Source: Zasmidium citrigriseum
Lineage: Eukaryota > Ascomycota > Dothideomycetes > Mycosphaerellales > Mycosphaerellaceae
Length of the DNA: 64,000 nt
Direction of reading: 5' to 3'
Assembly: GCA_002786025.1 (NCBI GenBank)
Contig: NHNW01000058.1
Location: forward strand, 186,001 to 250,000
The first letter of the stretch is position 1. Each line of letters starts with the position of its first letter. This document shows positions 54,196 to 64,000 of the stretch, in pieces. Under the pieces are notes generated by a model. The model saw only the letters and a program-made list of their open reading frames with translations. It ran no database searches and was not told the DNA's origin. The position numbers and the translations under genes were made by a program.

Positions 54196-54839
54196 GTGTA
54201 CAGCGAATAGAGCAGAAGAAGAATTTTTGCAATAGGTAGCAGCAAGGTGACGGTGGTTCTCGAGATGAGTATGTTGATTAGAGGACGAATACCAGGTGCA
54301 AGGGTGTTCTGAAGGTTCTTGATTCTCAGGTGGAGGGCGCAGTCGCAGCTTGCGCTCTTTTAAGCCGCTCACTAGAGGAGGCAGTCGCGCCTGCCCGTCG
54401 ATTCACTTGAGTCAACTTTCGAGAATTCGCGCGCACGACCTAGCGCGTTACCGATTGTCTGGGAAGTGCTCTACACAGCTATTCACAGCCTGACACTGAA
54501 ACACCCTTGGCTTCGCTGATAGTCAGACAAGCAAATCAAGTAAGACACACAGCGCAAACACAAGCTCGCAAGCTGAGATAAAACCTTTGTGCTTCTTTCG
54601 ACTTTCGTCGCGAACAAATCTCTCTCTCCACAATTCCCAGAAACGTCTCCGGTCATCCACGACGAGCTGGCATCGAGCGAAATTTATTCACCTCTCGCAG
54701 CACCCTCCGATCTCTGAACCCGCACACCTCCACGTCAACAGACCCGCACCAATTTGATCTCGAAATTACGTAAAAAGTCTTCACAGCAGTCATGGCACTC
54801 GACCGTCTCTCTGAGACTGCATCATCTGCGACCATCTTG
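54196..54839. other. Intergenic, promoter of the Hsp70-like gene
   Basis: 644 bases without a supported gene between two minus-strand genes; nothing distinctive seen. Confidence 0.4.
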
Positions 54840-57536
54840 TCAATTCACCCGTATCAAGGTCCTCGCAAATTTGAGCCCTTCAACTGACGCAGTCACTTGA
54901 AATGAGCTCATCGAAGATTGATGAGCCCGAACAATACGAAGCGCAAGTCCACTGTACGCATTCCTGGCCGTTGACGGGAAGGGGTTAAAGTCTATCGGAT
55001 CTCCGTTGTCTGTCGCCACGATCTCGCCCGGGCCATCGACGGAGAACGTAATGCTGTTATCGGCTCTCGGCACCACATTTCCATGTTCATCAACAACTTC
55101 AATTGTGAGGAACGACAGGTCGAGCCCATCGCCTGTAATGGTCGTGCGATCAGCCGTGGCTCGCAAGGCTGTAGCTTCCCCAGCGGTGCGTACACGACTC
55201 TCAGCCCAGAAAGAACCATTCTTGTACGTGACGACACGCAGCTCTCCAGGTCGATAGACGACTTCGTTCCATCTGAAGCGGTATTCATACTTTCCCCTTC
55301 GAAGCCGACCCTGCGAATCGCCGTTGACGAAGAGCTCAGCCTCGTCAGCAGATGTGAAGACATGCACAGGCGTTACTTCTCCAACACGTTCCGGCCAAGT
55401 CCAATGTGGCAATATATGCGCAAATCTCAAGTCTGGTCTCCATCTCGACTGGTAAAGATAGAATCGGTCTTTCTTGAATCCAGCCAGATCAATAATCCCG
55501 GAGTAGGAGCTGCGGGCGGAGTAGAACGGGGTGGGCTCTCCAATGTAATCCCAACCGGTCCAGACGAACTCTCCAGCAGAGTATGGTGCCTTGTCCTCCG
55601 ATGCGAAGACGTTGTCGGGGGAACTTCCAAATCCTGCGGTGTAAAGCTCATAGGCACTAACTTGGGCAGTCGCTTCATCGGCACCTTCACCTGTCGTGCC
55701 ATTTGCTGATGCACTGATCGCATCCGTGACGGGGAAGATATATGTTCCGCGAGTACTCAAGGTCGAAGCTGACTCAGAACTAAGCATCATCTTTTCCGGA
55801 AATGCTTCGTGATACAGAGGATACGAGGGCGGTCTCACGATGCCTGTTGGTGGGTAGCCATCGATGTCTCGAATGCCAGCGCCTTGATAGTTGAGAATCA
55901 AAATCTCGAGTGGCTCTGGAAAGTCCATCTCGGGAGTAGCATAATTGATCGAAGCTGTCGACTGTCTTGTCGGGTCCTCTTCTCGGACAATATCGCGCAG
56001 AGAAGCTGACAATGCTGCTCCCGTCTCGTTGGTGTACTGCTCGTACACTTCGTTCCCATAGCTCCAAGCAATGATCGAAGGATGATTCCGATCGCGCCTG
56101 ATGAACGACCGGAGGTCTTGCTCATGCCAGTCATCGAAGATCAGGTGGAAGTCACCTTCTGTTTTGTTGTACCTCCACGAATCGAAGATCTCGTCGATGA
56201 CCAAGAAGCCCATACGATCGGTGAGCTCTAGAAGCTCTGGAGCTGGTGGATTATGAGACATCCGGATTGCATTGCATCCCAGTTCTTTCAGGATCTCCAG
56301 CTGACGCTCAGCTGCTCTTGTGTTCCATGCTGCTCCGAGTGCTCCAAGATCGTGATGCTGGTTGACTCCATGGAGGTTTACTAACTCGTTGTTGACAAGT
56401 AGTCCTTGACCAGGATCATACTGCAACGATCGAATGCCAAAGATCGTCTCGTATGTATCTATGAGGTGGTCACCATCGAAGAGACGGGTTACTGCAACAT
56501 AAAAAGCTGGCTCCTCTTCTGGCGACGGTTTCCATAAGCTCGGCTTCGAAAACGTCGTCGACACATTGAGATCGTACTTTCCTACACCTGTCAGCAGCAC
56601 TGAGCCTGATGGAAACTCTGCAACCTTTGGTCCCCCCTTGCCAGTGCGATGGTTGTATGGATGCACGTCTGTCCTGACTTCGGCTTGCAATGACAGATTT
56701 GCAGTACTTTCAATTTGAACCATCAGGTCAAGTGTGGCAGAATCAGCGGACACATCTTTCGAAGTGATGTACGTTCCATACTGCCCAATATGGAACTTTT
56801 GAACTTTCGTCAGCCAAACGTTACGATAGAGTCCGCCTCCAGGATACCATCTCGCCGAGTCCAGGGGGTTATCCAACCTTATAGCCAACATGTTGTCAGA
56901 TCCAGGTTTCATGTATGGAGTGAGGTCGAGGCGAAACGAGTTATAGCCGTACGGCCAACCTCCGACAAGTTCTCCATTAAGCCACACCATCGTGTATGAC
57001 ATGGCTCCTTCGATGTCTAGGTAGATATCCTGGCCTTCATCTTCGTGGTTCCAATAGAGCTTTCTTCGGTACCAGCCAACTCCTTGCACAGGGAGTCGAC
57101 CCATACCACCATTGACAGGATTGGTGCCTTCCTCTCCGGTATAGAACGGTCCTTTGATGGCCCAGTCATGCGGCAGTGTGATGTCTTCCCACTTCGCATC
57201 GTCGAAATCGGCTTTAGCGTACTCAACCTCAACATTGGGTCCATTCTCAGGCCTTTGATAATGTTTCTCTGGATCTCGAATGAAGTCGTTGCCGGAAGGC
57301 AGGATGTACGGCTTCAGGACCTCAACATCGGTGAGATTCTCCAGGTCAGGTCTCCAATCATAGATGATGCCGTCCGGATTGGTCTCAAAGCGGGCAAATT
57401 TCCATCCATCATTGATGCTGATGCGTTCGCGGGCTGTATCTTCTGGCTTGGCAGAAAGTCTGCCCTCCGCTGCATGAAGCAGGAAGCTCACAAAGATCAG
57501 GCTGACGACTCGCAAGGGGAAGCCGCGAGACCGCAT
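54840..57536 (-). CDS. Secreted GH2 beta-galactosidase-like glycoside hydrolase
   Basis: The intronless frame gives 898 residues from MRSRGFPLRVVSLIFVSFLL, a good signal peptide. An upstream ATG (57626) would place 30 Cys-rich residues in front and is rejected. The sugar-binding N-terminal domain has INDGWKFARF, DITLPHDWAIKGPF and GGGLYRNVWLTK. The TIM barrel has LHGVNQHHDLGALG, IRMSHNPPAPELLE and HPSIIAWSYGNEVYEQY, with the acid/base Glu near 495. The nucleophile Glu lies in LSSESASTLSTRG near 588. The C-terminal beta-sandwich domains (about 690-898) match the usual GH2 extension with a DUF4982-type module. The enzyme should release beta-galactose (or possibly beta-glucuronate/mannose) from polysaccharides or glycoproteins outside the cell. 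The length is in the normal range for this architecture. Confidence 0.9.
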   Translation of the reverse strand: MRSRGFPLRVVSLIFVSFLLHAAEGRLSAKPEDTARERISINDGWKFARFETNPDGIIYDWRPDLENLTDVEVLKPYILPSGNDFIRDPEKHYQRPENGPNVEVEYAKADFDDAKWEDITLPHDWAIKGPFYTGEEGTNPVNGGMGRLPVQGVGWYRRKLYWNHEDEGQDIYLDIEGAMSYTMVWLNGELVGGWPYGYNSFRLDLTPYMKPGSDNMLAIRLDNPLDSARWYPGGGLYRNVWLTKVQKFHIGQYGTYITSKDVSADSATLDLMVQIESTANLSLQAEVRTDVHPYNHRTGKGGPKVAEFPSGSVLLTGVGKYDLNVSTTFSKPSLWKPSPEEEPAFYVAVTRLFDGDHLIDTYETIFGIRSLQYDPGQGLLVNNELVNLHGVNQHHDLGALGAAWNTRAAERQLEILKELGCNAIRMSHNPPAPELLELTDRMGFLVIDEIFDSWRYNKTEGDFHLIFDDWHEQDLRSFIRRDRNHPSIIAWSYGNEVYEQYTNETGAALSASLRDIVREEDPTRQSTASINYATPEMDFPEPLEILILNYQGAGIRDIDGYPPTGIVRPPSYPLYHEAFPEKMMLSSESASTLSTRGTYIFPVTDAISASANGTTGEGADEATAQVSAYELYTAGFGSSPDNVFASEDKAPYSAGEFVWTGWDYIGEPTPFYSARSSYSGIIDLAGFKKDRFYLYQSRWRPDLRFAHILPHWTWPERVGEVTPVHVFTSADEAELFVNGDSQGRLRRGKYEYRFRWNEVVYRPGELRVVTYKNGSFWAESRVRTAGEATALRATADRTTITGDGLDLSFLTIEVVDEHGNVVPRADNSITFSVDGPGEIVATDNGDPIDFNPFPSTARNAYSGLALRIVRAHQSSMSSFQVTASVEGLKFARTLIRVN

Positions 57537-58153
57537 TTCGAAGTGCACACTGCACGAAGCTTCGGGAGAAAAGAGTAGACGGCATTCGTGACATTCAAGT
57601 AACTCAAGAATTGGTCGCATCGTCATAAAGGGTTTACGGGATAATGTTGAGCGAAGTCTGCGGGGTCTGCTCTTGCTGCAAAAGTGGAGATGAACTTCCG
57701 GCTAAATTTGGCCTTGGATGTGTGTTCTGGTGAGCCAGACATCGGTGTTGCTAGATAAGTGAAAGAGACTGTGTGATTCTGACACTTATCATTCTCCTGT
57801 ATACAGTATACAGTGGAGCCTGACCAAAGACATCAAGCGATCAATGCAAGAAAACCTTAAAGGATGGGGTTGTGTGTTCTCTCCAACAATCCTTCTATCT
57901 CTTGTCACAGGCGTCAAAGAATCCAGGCTATGAAAAGCTCGAGCGCGCGACCTTCCCGCACTCATGTTGTATCCAGCACGCCAGGAGCCCGAGCCGGCAA
58001 AGTGCAATGGAGTGTAGTATCAATCTATCGCACGGACATCCTCACTTGTTTCTGATGAAGTCTCCCCTAACATCATGTCTTACGTGTCGCAGCTACTCTC
58101 GCCTCTCTACCATCAATTAGCGAGTTCCCATCATGTGTAGACAGAGCGTTTAC
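57537..58153. other. Intergenic, promoter of the GH2 gene
   Basis: 617 bases without a supported gene. TATACAGTATACAGT near 57799-57815 is a small near-palindromic repeat of no assigned meaning. Confidence 0.4.
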
Positions 58154-58923
58154 CTACTTCTTACGACGCTCACGGTGCATGATCAGTTGCAATGGGCCCA
58201 TGAACTCGCCTGTCTCCTTGACCCAGCTTCCGATGTGTCGCTCGTGATTGTCATCCAGTTCGTCCCACAATTCCCCGAGTGGCTTCGTTTGTTGTGGATC
58301 ATAGATGTCTAGGCTGGTCAGGTTGGGCATTCCCATCCAGAAATTGCTCAGGTAACATGAAGGGCCAAAGAACATGACGTAGTCGCCAGGCGAGTGAGTG
58401 TCCTTACAGGCGAAGACTAGATGAACCTCGCACAGATGTGGCAGCTGGGGCAGGAGACCATCCACCCAATCTTCATGGCGATAGTGAGGGTCCATCCAGT
58501 CAGAGCACCACATCTTCAGCGTGAGAGTGGTGGTGTAGTTGCAGAGATTCTTTGGTAGCTTGAGCAGCTCGATGTCGTTCTTGTGGTGCTGGCTGAGGGT
58601 GAGTTTGCCGCGGATGGGAACACGACTTACTCGAGATTTGTCTATTCCGGGGAGGTATCATCAGCAAATGCTGCAGAGCTTGACGATTGGTCCAGTCTCA
58701 TTCGACAAACTATGAGTTACTTACACTCGCTGCCGAATCGGCGACTGACCAATAGCAGATTCAATCCAGGGAAGTCGGTCGCAGACAGCTCGGGCTTGTA
58801 CAGAGTAGCGGAGCTGATCTGAACAGATGGATCGTAGACGCACTCGTCGTAGATAGCGTCCCGCAATTCGCGGCAGAGCTCGAAGAATGGGAAGATGTGG
58901 CGCTGATCGTCCTCGACTTCCAT
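58154..58923 (-). CDS. F-box-like N-terminal protein, tandem paralogue 1 (224 aa)
   Basis: Two exons (58923-58725 and 58629-58154) with a 95-base intron give 224 residues. The start MEVEDDQRHIFPFFELCREL aligns with the paralogue at 59.6-60.3 kb (RQHDIFPFFGLARELRDAIYDEC). Both continue to a LLLVSRRFGSE-type helix. This is the layout of many short Dothideomycete proteins with an F-box-like 'PFF.L..ELRd.IY' start and no further named domain, but Skp1 binding is only inferred. The second half (about 70-224) carries a leucine-rich part (GMPNLTSLDIYDPQ) equivalent to NIPNLASLEVYGARS in the other copy. The intron is longer than most here and is flanked by a near-direct repeat, while the paralogue has none at this point. 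An upstream in-frame ATG (58989) is possible but not matched by the paralogue. Confidence 0.7.
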
Positions 58924-59632
58924 CTTGTCGGCGGGAGTGGTCGTGCAAGAGATCTTGAGGTTTGGCGGGGTTGTGTGAGGAAATAACACCGTGCAGTCTG
59001 AAGTTGAGAGGTGGGATTCCGAGATGGAAGCTGAGTCGGGGATGGAGGGCGCGGCAGCGGAGTGCGACTATATAAGCGGCCGCTAGCGCCTCGCTTATCA
59101 CGCGCACATGACGCTCAGGGCAAGTGAATGTCAGCGACCTACAAGTCGAGACTAGGCCGCGTGGGTTCGCCAGACCACGAACAAGGCATGCTGCTGTCTT
59201 CTGCAGTCATTTCTCATTTGTTACTTGAATGCCTCTTTTTGTAAGCAAGTGAGGACACGACACTTGTCTTGCAGTTCGGGCATAAATAGCATCGTTCCCA
59301 ATCCTGCTTTTAACCACGATACCATGACGCGACTGAAGGTCTAGATTTGACTGTTATGGGAAGCAACAGTCAGAAGGGTCTCGAATCTTGCTCTGATACC
59401 TTAGTGGTCGTGTTGCTCTTGACCGACTTCAGCATCCGCCCTCCGCCAGCTCTCCACATCCGGCGAGCTGTGTACGATCACCCATTACATCTTACTCCTT
59501 CACCAAGCTGCTATGCTGGGCGTCCGTCCTTGTCGCCCATTTTCAGGAAAGATGTTCTATCTCTGGTCAACAAAGCTCATGAGGGGAAAAGGAAGATCTG
59601 ACCTGCCTCTGATGGGCTTTGCGCTTCGCTTC
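58924..59632. other. Intergenic between the tandem paralogues
   Basis: 709 bases without a supported gene. The segment near 59040-59100 (GCGGCCGCTAGCG) is GC-rich and resembles the promoter segment of the second paralogue near 60400 (CGCTAGCGCTGAGC). Both are GCTAGCG-containing, perhaps from the duplication. Confidence 0.4.
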
Positions 59633-60280
59633 TCAATCTGCCACCTTCTCGACTTTTCCGGTGTCTTTGCTCCAGCTCCCCAAGTGTGTCATCTTCAAAG
59701 AGCCATCCCAGACTTTATCAATTGCACCGCTGCTTCGTGCGCCATAGACCTCCAAGCTGGCCAAGTTGGGAATGTTCTTCCGGAACTGTTCGTCCTTGAC
59801 CATGACCAGATAGTCATCCACAGCGTGGAAGGAATTGCAGACGAGCTTGATATGGATAAGAGGTGACTTCTGGAGCTGTGGTGGTAGCTTGTTGATGAGT
59901 TTGTGATGCTGGATGAGGTCGCTGGGGGATCCACAAAATAGGTTCATCTTCAGAACGAATATGTTACAGCGAACAAATGCCGGGACTCGAACCCGTGTAG
60001 GGCAGACATTCTTGTTGTTGTCGGTTATGTTGAGGATGCCGCGACCAGCAACACGAGACTTGTATTCGCTGGCGAATTGCCGGCTGACAAGGAGCAAATT
60101 TGGGCAGAGCAGATCCGTGGCCGCAAGTTCGGGCTCTTCCTCGTTCGAGGCGGTTTTCCAAGCGTGGAGACATTCGTCGTAGATGGCGTCGCGGAGCTCG
60201 CGGGCGAGGCCGAAGAAGGGGAAAATGTCGTGCTGTCTGTCCTCGACAACGACCAGGTCGCTGCCTCCGTCGTCCGCCAT
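59633..60280 (-). CDS. F-box-like N-terminal protein, tandem paralogue 2 (215 aa)
   Basis: The intronless frame from MADDGGSDLVVVEDRQHD reads IFPFFGLARELRDAIYDEC near 18-36, then LLCPNLLLVSRQFASEYKSR near 60-80. This places it with paralogue 1, 700 bases away in the same orientation. The middle is divergent. The C terminus keeps NIPNLASLEVYGA and HLGSWSKDTG, matching NLTSLDIYDP and HIGSWVKETG of the other copy. Similarity is clear at the ends and weak in the middle, so the duplication is old or the copies evolve fast. The function is unknown; an adaptor-type F-box role is only inferred. An ATG 19 codons upstream (60337) is possible. Confidence 0.7.
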   Translation of the reverse strand: MADDGGSDLVVVEDRQHDIFPFFGLARELRDAIYDECLHAWKTASNEEEPELAATDLLCPNLLLVSRQFASEYKSRVAGRGILNITDNNKNVCPTRVRVPAFVRCNIFVLKMNLFCGSPSDLIQHHKLINKLPPQLQKSPLIHIKLVCNSFHAVDDYLVMVKDEQFRKNIPNLASLEVYGARSSGAIDKVWDGSLKMTHLGSWSKDTGKVEKVAD

Positions 60281-60615
60281 GATGTCGGTGGATGTTGTTG
60301 TGCGACGCAGTAGGGACGAGGTGTCGCAGTTTCGCAAGCTGAAGCCACAGCAAGTTGAAGGCGGAAGGCGCGACAGTAAACGGCAGCTTCACAAGCTCCC
60401 GCTAGCGCTGAGCTAAAAACTGCTGAAGCATGTGAATCTTGAAGAGTCAGTGTACGATGGAGGCAGACCTGCTTGAGGGAGAAAGGATACTTGATCGATG
60501 AGTTCTCACGTACAGAGTCTGTCTCGTTTCCCATCTCCTTCTGAGACTTTGCCACCGAGGCGACTTGGCTGCTCAGACCAATCTCAGGAGACCTTCGACG
60601 TCCCAAAAAGCTCGC
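60281..60615. other. Intergenic
   Basis: 335 bases, promoter of paralogue 2 and 3' end of the isochorismatase remnant; nothing else seen. Confidence 0.35.
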
Positions 60616-61047
60616 TCAATATGCCGCCGGCCCACTCCTCTCAAGAGCACCCATAGCCTGCTCCAACGTAATAACCCTCACAGGTAAAAGCGGCAGAATC
60701 CCCGTCAAAATCGCCTCATTGACCTCGTTATTATTGATCTTCGCTCCAGCCTGGAACGTCGTATTCGTAATCACATACCTATCACCAATTAGCACCCGAG
60801 CCCTCACACACACAGACCAAAGCCATGGAACTTACACATTATAATCCAAATCAAACAACCTATACGCCGTAGCAAGCACAACCCCACTCGTCGCAATTCC
60901 ACTCAGAATGACCGTATCAATCTTCTGCGCTCGAAGAATCTCTTCAAGTTGATTGCCGGCACCGGCGTAGAATCTGGCTTTGGGAAGAACGACATCGCCG
61001 GCTGTTTCGTTGACGTGGAATTTCTTGAAGATCTTGGAGAAAGCATT
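60616..61047 (-). pseudogene. Isochorismatase-family hydrolase, 5' part lost at a transposon junction
   Basis: Two exons remain (61047-60836 and 60778-60616), with a 57-base intron (GTAAGT...GATAG). They encode about 124 residues, roughly the last 60% of a cysteine-hydrolase-fold protein. FHVNETAGDVVLPKARFYAG corresponds to the centre of the family. VILSGIATSGVVLATAYRLF is the conserved active-site block, although the catalytic position usually filled by Cys ('GvaTsgCV..T') reads Gly-Val-Val here, as in many fungal members. Directly before the first readable codon is an in-frame TAA, and from 61052 the DNA begins TGTGCAAAGG and becomes transposon. The catalytic N-terminal Asp-containing segment (usually '..lvIDmQ.dF') is missing. 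The fragment is therefore not expected to be a working enzyme. Confidence 0.8.
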
Positions 61048-61051
61048 TTAG

Positions 61052-64000
61052 TGTGCAAAGGGGTAGTTCAATCCTCTATCTGCTTCCCTAGACTCTAAGA
61101 TATATTCTTCCTAACAAATACCGAAAAGGGGCTTATCCACTTCTAGCAAACTCTTGCAAACAGACCCCGTTTACAAACAAACGTCTCTCGTACTCCCCTA
61201 CTATAGGTTAGTCGCCCCCGACTAGCAAGCCTTAATTCTTAATAACCTTAGTCCTTAATCGTTATAGCCTTAGTCGGATAACTCTTAATTCTACTACGTA
61301 CCTCGAGTACTTAAGTTATATATCTCCTCGCCCGTCCTTAAAGGTTAATAATCGGACTAACTTCTTATAGTCGCTAGTATACTTCGTAACGCGGTAAGGT
61401 CCTTACTATTGAGGAAGGGTTTTACGGTTAGTAATATCTTTATCTTGTAATATTACTAGATTCCTAATTCTAACTTCCTACTCCTTAACTCCGTAATTCT
61501 ACTTATCTTCTCTCTATCGTCTCTATCGCTCCTTAGTCTTTCGTACTATTTCCTAAATATCGACGCGGCTAGTTATAAACTTAAAGTAAGCTCGAGTTAA
61601 ATCTCCTTCTAGCAATTCGCTTAGTATAGCCTTAGCGGTTATAGTAGAGATTTCCTTCCTCTAGGAGCTTAGGTAGGTCGTTTCTATATCTATAAGTTAG
61701 CTAGGTAGGTACCTAAGAATAATCTTAGCTAGTATATATCCTATTACTATACTATAGCGTTAGTTTATAGCGAGGGTACTCTATTATACGGCGATATCCT
61801 AGTCGGCGAAGTCGGCGACTAGCCTTCCCTTCTCGTCCTTATAAAGTAGTACCTTTTTCTCGATATAGCGCTATAGGATTCTATTTACGTTTTTAATCGC
61901 TCCTATAATTTAGTAACTTTTAATTAGGGTATATCGTAGTATCGTCCCTCTCTCTTTAAGGACCTCGTAGAGAGCGTTATTTAGGAACTCTAGACCTATA
62001 TCTATATAGAGTACTATTAGGCTACCGAATATATTAAGAATTCCCTTAATCGCTACCTTTATAGTTAGTATAGATTTATTAGGTAGGGCCGTAGTAATCG
62101 TAAAATTAGAGAAGTAGTAGACTATCGTTAGTAACTACTTATTCCCTCGATTACTTCGTAGGAATAGGCCTATAAAATCTACCTATATTAACTCGAAAGG
62201 TTAGAGAGCGTCTAGTAATTTTAGTAGCTTTGTCCGCTAGTATTATAACTATATAATATATAGTATATAGCTATAGATGTATTCTCGGACGTCCTTTTAG
62301 AGGCTTAGCTAGAAATACTTCTTTCGTAGGGCTTTTACTACTACTAATAGATTAAAGTACCCTACTCTGTCGTATACTTTTTATAGGATCCGAGGGATAT
62401 ATCGTAGGTAAATATATATAAAGTATATATCTCTTCTAGGAGATAACCTTAGTAGTTTCTCGCTACTAAGCTAAAAATTAGCCGCGTATCTTATTAGATT
62501 GTACTTCTAGGCCTTCGTCTACTCCTTTAGAAATGTCCCGTTAGTTAGATACTTTCTTACGTCCCTATACTATTCTTCCTCGAGCCGATTCTATTCCTAC
62601 TACTACGTTTCCTTATACGTTTTACTAGTTTCTACTATTAAAACCTTTACTAAATTCCTAACTACGCTTAAGAAGTCTATAGGGGTATATAGGACTACTC
62701 GTAGTCGTAAGTCGTCTACTAGAGAGTCGTTATCCGGCTAGGTATCTAATTTACTAATAGCTTCGTATCCTACTACTATAAGCCGAGAGTCTATTAATTC
62801 TCTATCTATAGTTTACTACTCGCTATATAATTCCTAGTCTATAGTATAGATACTAGGTATATAGAAGGTAGTACTACGCGGCTATATATCTTATACTAGT
62901 CTCTATTTCTATAAGGCGTATCGTTAGCTAGTAATACTCTATACGGCCTCTTTTACCTTATAGAGTTTATCTAGGACTTCTTCCTTAGTAAGTTTTCTCT
63001 CTAACTCGTCGAATAGGTTACTTAGCTTATTATATTATACCTTTAGGTTTGCGATATTAACTCCTCTATTCTCTCTATGGTACCTTACTATTATCCTATA
63101 GTTTAGCGGTTCCGCGTTATATTACACCTAATATATCTATATCTTATAGTAGGGGTAGTTATATATCTACCTACTATAGTACTTATAGTCCTCTTCGTAG
63201 TTCTAGTACTTAATCCTATAGTACTAATAGGAATACTTAGACTTATCGTAATTACTATACTAGTAATCGGGTCGTACCTAGGCCTAAGGGAGATCCTCGA
63301 ACTTCTCCTTCTCTCGTTCTACTATATCTATAGTCTAGTTTATACTTCGGTAGTAGAGGTAAGGATACTATTCCTTATTATATCGTTTATATACTTACTA
63401 GTATACGACCGGTAGATAACTAATAACTAGGGTCGCTTTAGGGTTAACGTTATAGATAGATTTACCTTCCGCTATTCTAAGTAGGCGTTAGCGTTTAGTA
63501 GTAGGTTTGTATTAGTATTTAGTATTTTTCTAATAGTAGCTCTAGTACTAATACCCTCTATCTAGTATCTTACGCTACTACTTTACCTCTATTATCTTAT
63601 AATCTACGTATATTTATCCTTAGGTATTCTCCTTTTCGATTTAAATCTAGTTTATATAGTTCTAATATACCCCTATTATATCCTCCTCGTTTACGTATCT
63701 CTAGCTTAGCGAACTCGTAGTCTTATAGTACTAGTATACGATCCCGTTCCTCTATAGCTCCTCCGTCCTTAGGCGCCTTATATAAGACCTATAGATTCTA
63801 GTAGTACCGTTATCCTAGATATCGAGATAGAGGGGAGCTATTATCGAATTATATAGCTAGTACTTTATTTCCCCTCTCTTTATTTTATATTTCCTATACG
63901 TCTTAAGGCTACTCTCGTTATCGTTACGCTATACTACTATAGTTTTTCTATAGATCCTATATATAGAGATTATAGCTATACTTAGCTTATAGGTTTTCTT
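61052..64000 (-). mobile_element. Ty3/Gypsy-type retroelement relic, RIP-mutated, 3' end at left
   Basis: Read on the minus strand through its stops, this block gives an integrase. There is a zinc-binding-type start near 62,340-62,220 (ALRKKYF..SL..DVREYI), then a core near 62,205-61,900: PFELI.VDFIGLFLRSNRGN, IVYYFSNFTITTALPNKS and LEFLNNALYEVLKERG. The C-terminal part near 61,480-61,380 reads DKDITNRKTLPQ..GPYRVTKY. The left 100-150 bases (from TGTGCAAAGG) are likely the 3' LTR, still with CA/TG, but its inner end is not fixed. The rest has almost no CA or TG while keeping CG. Upstream coding parts lie towards and beyond the right edge. I could not read a reverse transcriptase in the part present. 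Confidence 0.8.

Noticed and set aside
63120..63260. Possible CCHC zinc knuckle of a gag protein in the right transposon
   Set aside because: De-mutated readings give several Cys/Tyr positions, but the spacing does not match CX2CX4HX4C.
1..64000. CRISPR arrays, rRNA, tRNA, riboswitches
   Set aside because: No regularly spaced repeats or recognisable cloverleaf/rRNA sequence was found by eye; tRNAs could still be missed and would need a covariance-model scan.

Overview
This window looks like nuclear DNA of a filamentous ascomycete, most likely a Dothideomycete (inference). The evidence is short spliceosomal introns (mostly 45-60 bases, GT-AG), fungal families throughout (HET, GLEYA, peptidase S28, GH92, EAF6, secreted Cys-rich and Ser/Thr-rich wall proteins), and transposon relics mutated in the way repeat-induced point mutation (RIP) works. 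No bacterial operon signals, rRNA, tRNA or CRISPR were recognised.

Layout. Bases 1-2441 and about 61,052-64,000 are transposon relics almost free of CA and TG dinucleotides. The left one decodes as the end of a Ty1/Copia polyprotein (reverse transcriptase to RNase H); the right one, on the minus strand, as a Ty3/Gypsy-type integrase. Between them lies a gene-rich island of about 58 kb. 2.7-13.2 kb: an asparagine-synthase-like enzyme, a GrpB-family protein, the NuA4 subunit EAF6, membrane or GPI-type surface proteins and several very small proteins, followed by a possible MITE at 13.4-13.8 kb. 15.3-19.5 kb: a Sec14/CRAL-TRIO lipid-transfer protein and a large HET-domain protein. 20-25 kb: an alpha-dioxygenase and a chloroperoxidase-type heme-thiolate peroxygenase in divergent orientation, then an aldonolactone-oxidase-like flavoprotein. 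26.6-30.4 kb: a secreted S28 carboxypeptidase and a surface protein with three Cys-rich repeats. 31.1-37.6 kb: a compact tailoring-type set (MmgE/PrpD, cupin, FAD monooxygenase, phytanoyl-CoA-type dioxygenase) with no polyketide or peptide synthase. 37.9-57.5 kb: mostly secreted or wall proteins (GH92 mannosidase, two secreted proteins of unknown function, a GLEYA adhesin-like protein, tyrosinase, GH2 galactosidase), with a glutathione transferase and an Hsp70-like ATPase among them. 58-60.3 kb: two tandem paralogues with an F-box-like N terminus. At 60.6-61.05 kb an isochorismatase-family gene is cut off by the right-hand transposon.

How the genes may work together (inference). The alpha-dioxygenase should make fatty-acid 2-hydroperoxides, its divergent neighbour is a peroxide-using oxygenase, and the next flavoprotein belongs to a family that releases H2O2, so 20-25 kb may be a small peroxide-driven lipid-oxidation unit. 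The PrpD-cupin-FMO-PhyH group is a candidate small metabolic cluster; its FMO has an intron without a usable AG acceptor, so the pathway may be decaying. Exon boundaries given here were placed by eye from splice signals, reading frame and family conservation; there is no transcript evidence.
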